From assembly GCA_021780585.1 (NCBI GenBank), contig JAJXYM010000036.1, positions 1-13,750 on the forward strand: a stretch of DNA of 13,750 bases. The letters are read 5' to 3'. The translations under genes were made by a program, and so were the position numbers. Positions 13,354 through 13,750 of the stretch are shown here, piece by piece. The notes beneath the pieces were generated by a model. It saw only the letters and a program-made list of their open reading frames with translations. It did no database searches and was not told where the DNA came from. Positions within the stretch are counted from its first letter, which is position 1, and every line of letters starts with the position of its first letter. This DNA is from Deltaproteobacteria bacterium (lineage in GTDB: Bacteria; Desulfobacterota; Binatia; Binatales; Binataceae).

Positions 13354-13750
13354 TCGGCGCGGCGGAGAAATTATCGCGCCGCCGATGGGCCGCGCGGCTA
13401 TGCGCGATCGCGGCGGCCGCCGTGCTGGCGGGATGCGCCGCGTCCTCGGACCTGCAGCAATTGCAGGAGAGCGATTCCTCGCTGCGCGGGATGATCGCGT
13501 CGGATCGCCAGCAGATCGCCGACCTGCAGGACCAGGTCGGCCGGCTCAACGACCAACTGGTCGAGATGCGCCATAACGGCGGCGCCGGCGCGGGCAAAAG
13601 TCCTCTGGGCGCGCGCCTGACGCGGCTGGAGCAGGAGGTCGCGGCGCTCAAGCAGGGTTCGCCGGTTGCGGCGCCGGGAGTTGCCGCCGCGACCGGAATT
13701 CCGGGAGCGGCGGGATTGCCGGGAACGCCGGGCGCCGCGGCGGCGCCGGG
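13350..13750 (+). CDS. CpoB/YbgF-like lipoprotein, N-terminal part (cut by window end)
   Basis: An open frame with no stop begins at ATG 13350, overlapping pal's TGA (ATGA), and runs off the window after 133 full codons. The N-terminus is basic (EKLSRRRWAAR), followed by a hydrophobic stretch and lipobox LAGC (C29). Residues 34-75 are Gln/Leu/Asp-rich with heptad-like spacing (SDLQQLQESDSSLRG, IADLQDQVGRLNDQLVEMR), as in the trimerising coiled coil of YbgF/CpoB; a second short coil, LTRLEQEVAALK, follows. The visible part then ends in a Gly/Pro/Ala linker. The position directly after pal is the classic site of cpoB/ybgF, whose product links peptidoglycan synthesis with Tol. The TPR domain that would confirm this lies outside the window. 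E. coli CpoB has a cleavable signal rather than a lipobox. Confidence 0.85.
   Translation, partial: MIGAAEKLSRRRWAARLCAIAAAAVLAGCAASSDLQQLQESDSSLRGMIASDRQQIADLQDQVGRLNDQLVEMRHNGGAGAGKSPLGARLTRLEQEVAALKQGSPVAAPGVAAATGIPGAAGLPGTPGAAAAP

Overview
The window is high-GC chromosomal DNA from a Gram-negative (diderm) bacterium. It carries a complete Tol-Pal envelope operon and lipoproteins with clear lipoboxes. Gene content, high GC and short interspersed GTCATTCTGAGC-type repeats fit an uncultivated deltaproteobacterial or Binatota-like lineage. That placement is inference; the sequence holds no decisive taxonomic marker.

Layout. (1) 1-2641 is an accessory-like stretch: the tail of an unrecognised gene (3-122), a repeat-rich intergenic region, a VOC/glyoxalase-like protein (525-902, minus), more repeats, a GFA/CENP-V-type zinc protein (1149-1670, minus), and an AraC-family regulator (1739-2641, plus) divergent from it. 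(2) 2642-4227 is visibly poorer in GC and carries two minus-strand genes 6 nt apart: a conserved protein of unknown function (3510-4037) followed by a DUF1828/DUF1829-type protein (2712-3503). A good sigma70-like promoter lies almost directly at the first start codon. This is the best candidate for an undescribed system. (3) 4228-5256 is a SplB-like (PA0069/Rv2578c-type) radical SAM protein on plus. (4) 5278-8931 is a minus-strand central-metabolism cluster read gap-pgk-tpiA-secG-tRNA-Leu(GAG). (5) 8932-9242 is the divergent control region, with a near-consensus promoter for the tol operon. (6) 9243-13750 is tolQ-tolR-tolA-tolB-pal-cpoB(ybgF)-like on plus, the last gene cut by the window edge.

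How the genes work together. GapA, Pgk and TpiA catalyse three linked steps of lower glycolysis/gluconeogenesis, and SecG is part of the SecYEG translocon. TolQ and TolR form the proton-driven inner-membrane motor. TolA spans the periplasm, TolB is the periplasmic propeller that binds Pal, and Pal anchors the outer membrane to peptidoglycan; the final lipoprotein occupies the position of CpoB/YbgF. Tight spacings and overlaps (12 nt, -20 nt, -41 nt, ATGA) indicate translational coupling along the tol operon. Two short leader ORFs end exactly on the tolQ and tolB start regions.

Limits. All calls come from reading the translations and DNA by eye. No database search, GC scan or RNA folding was run, and hand counts are marked as such.
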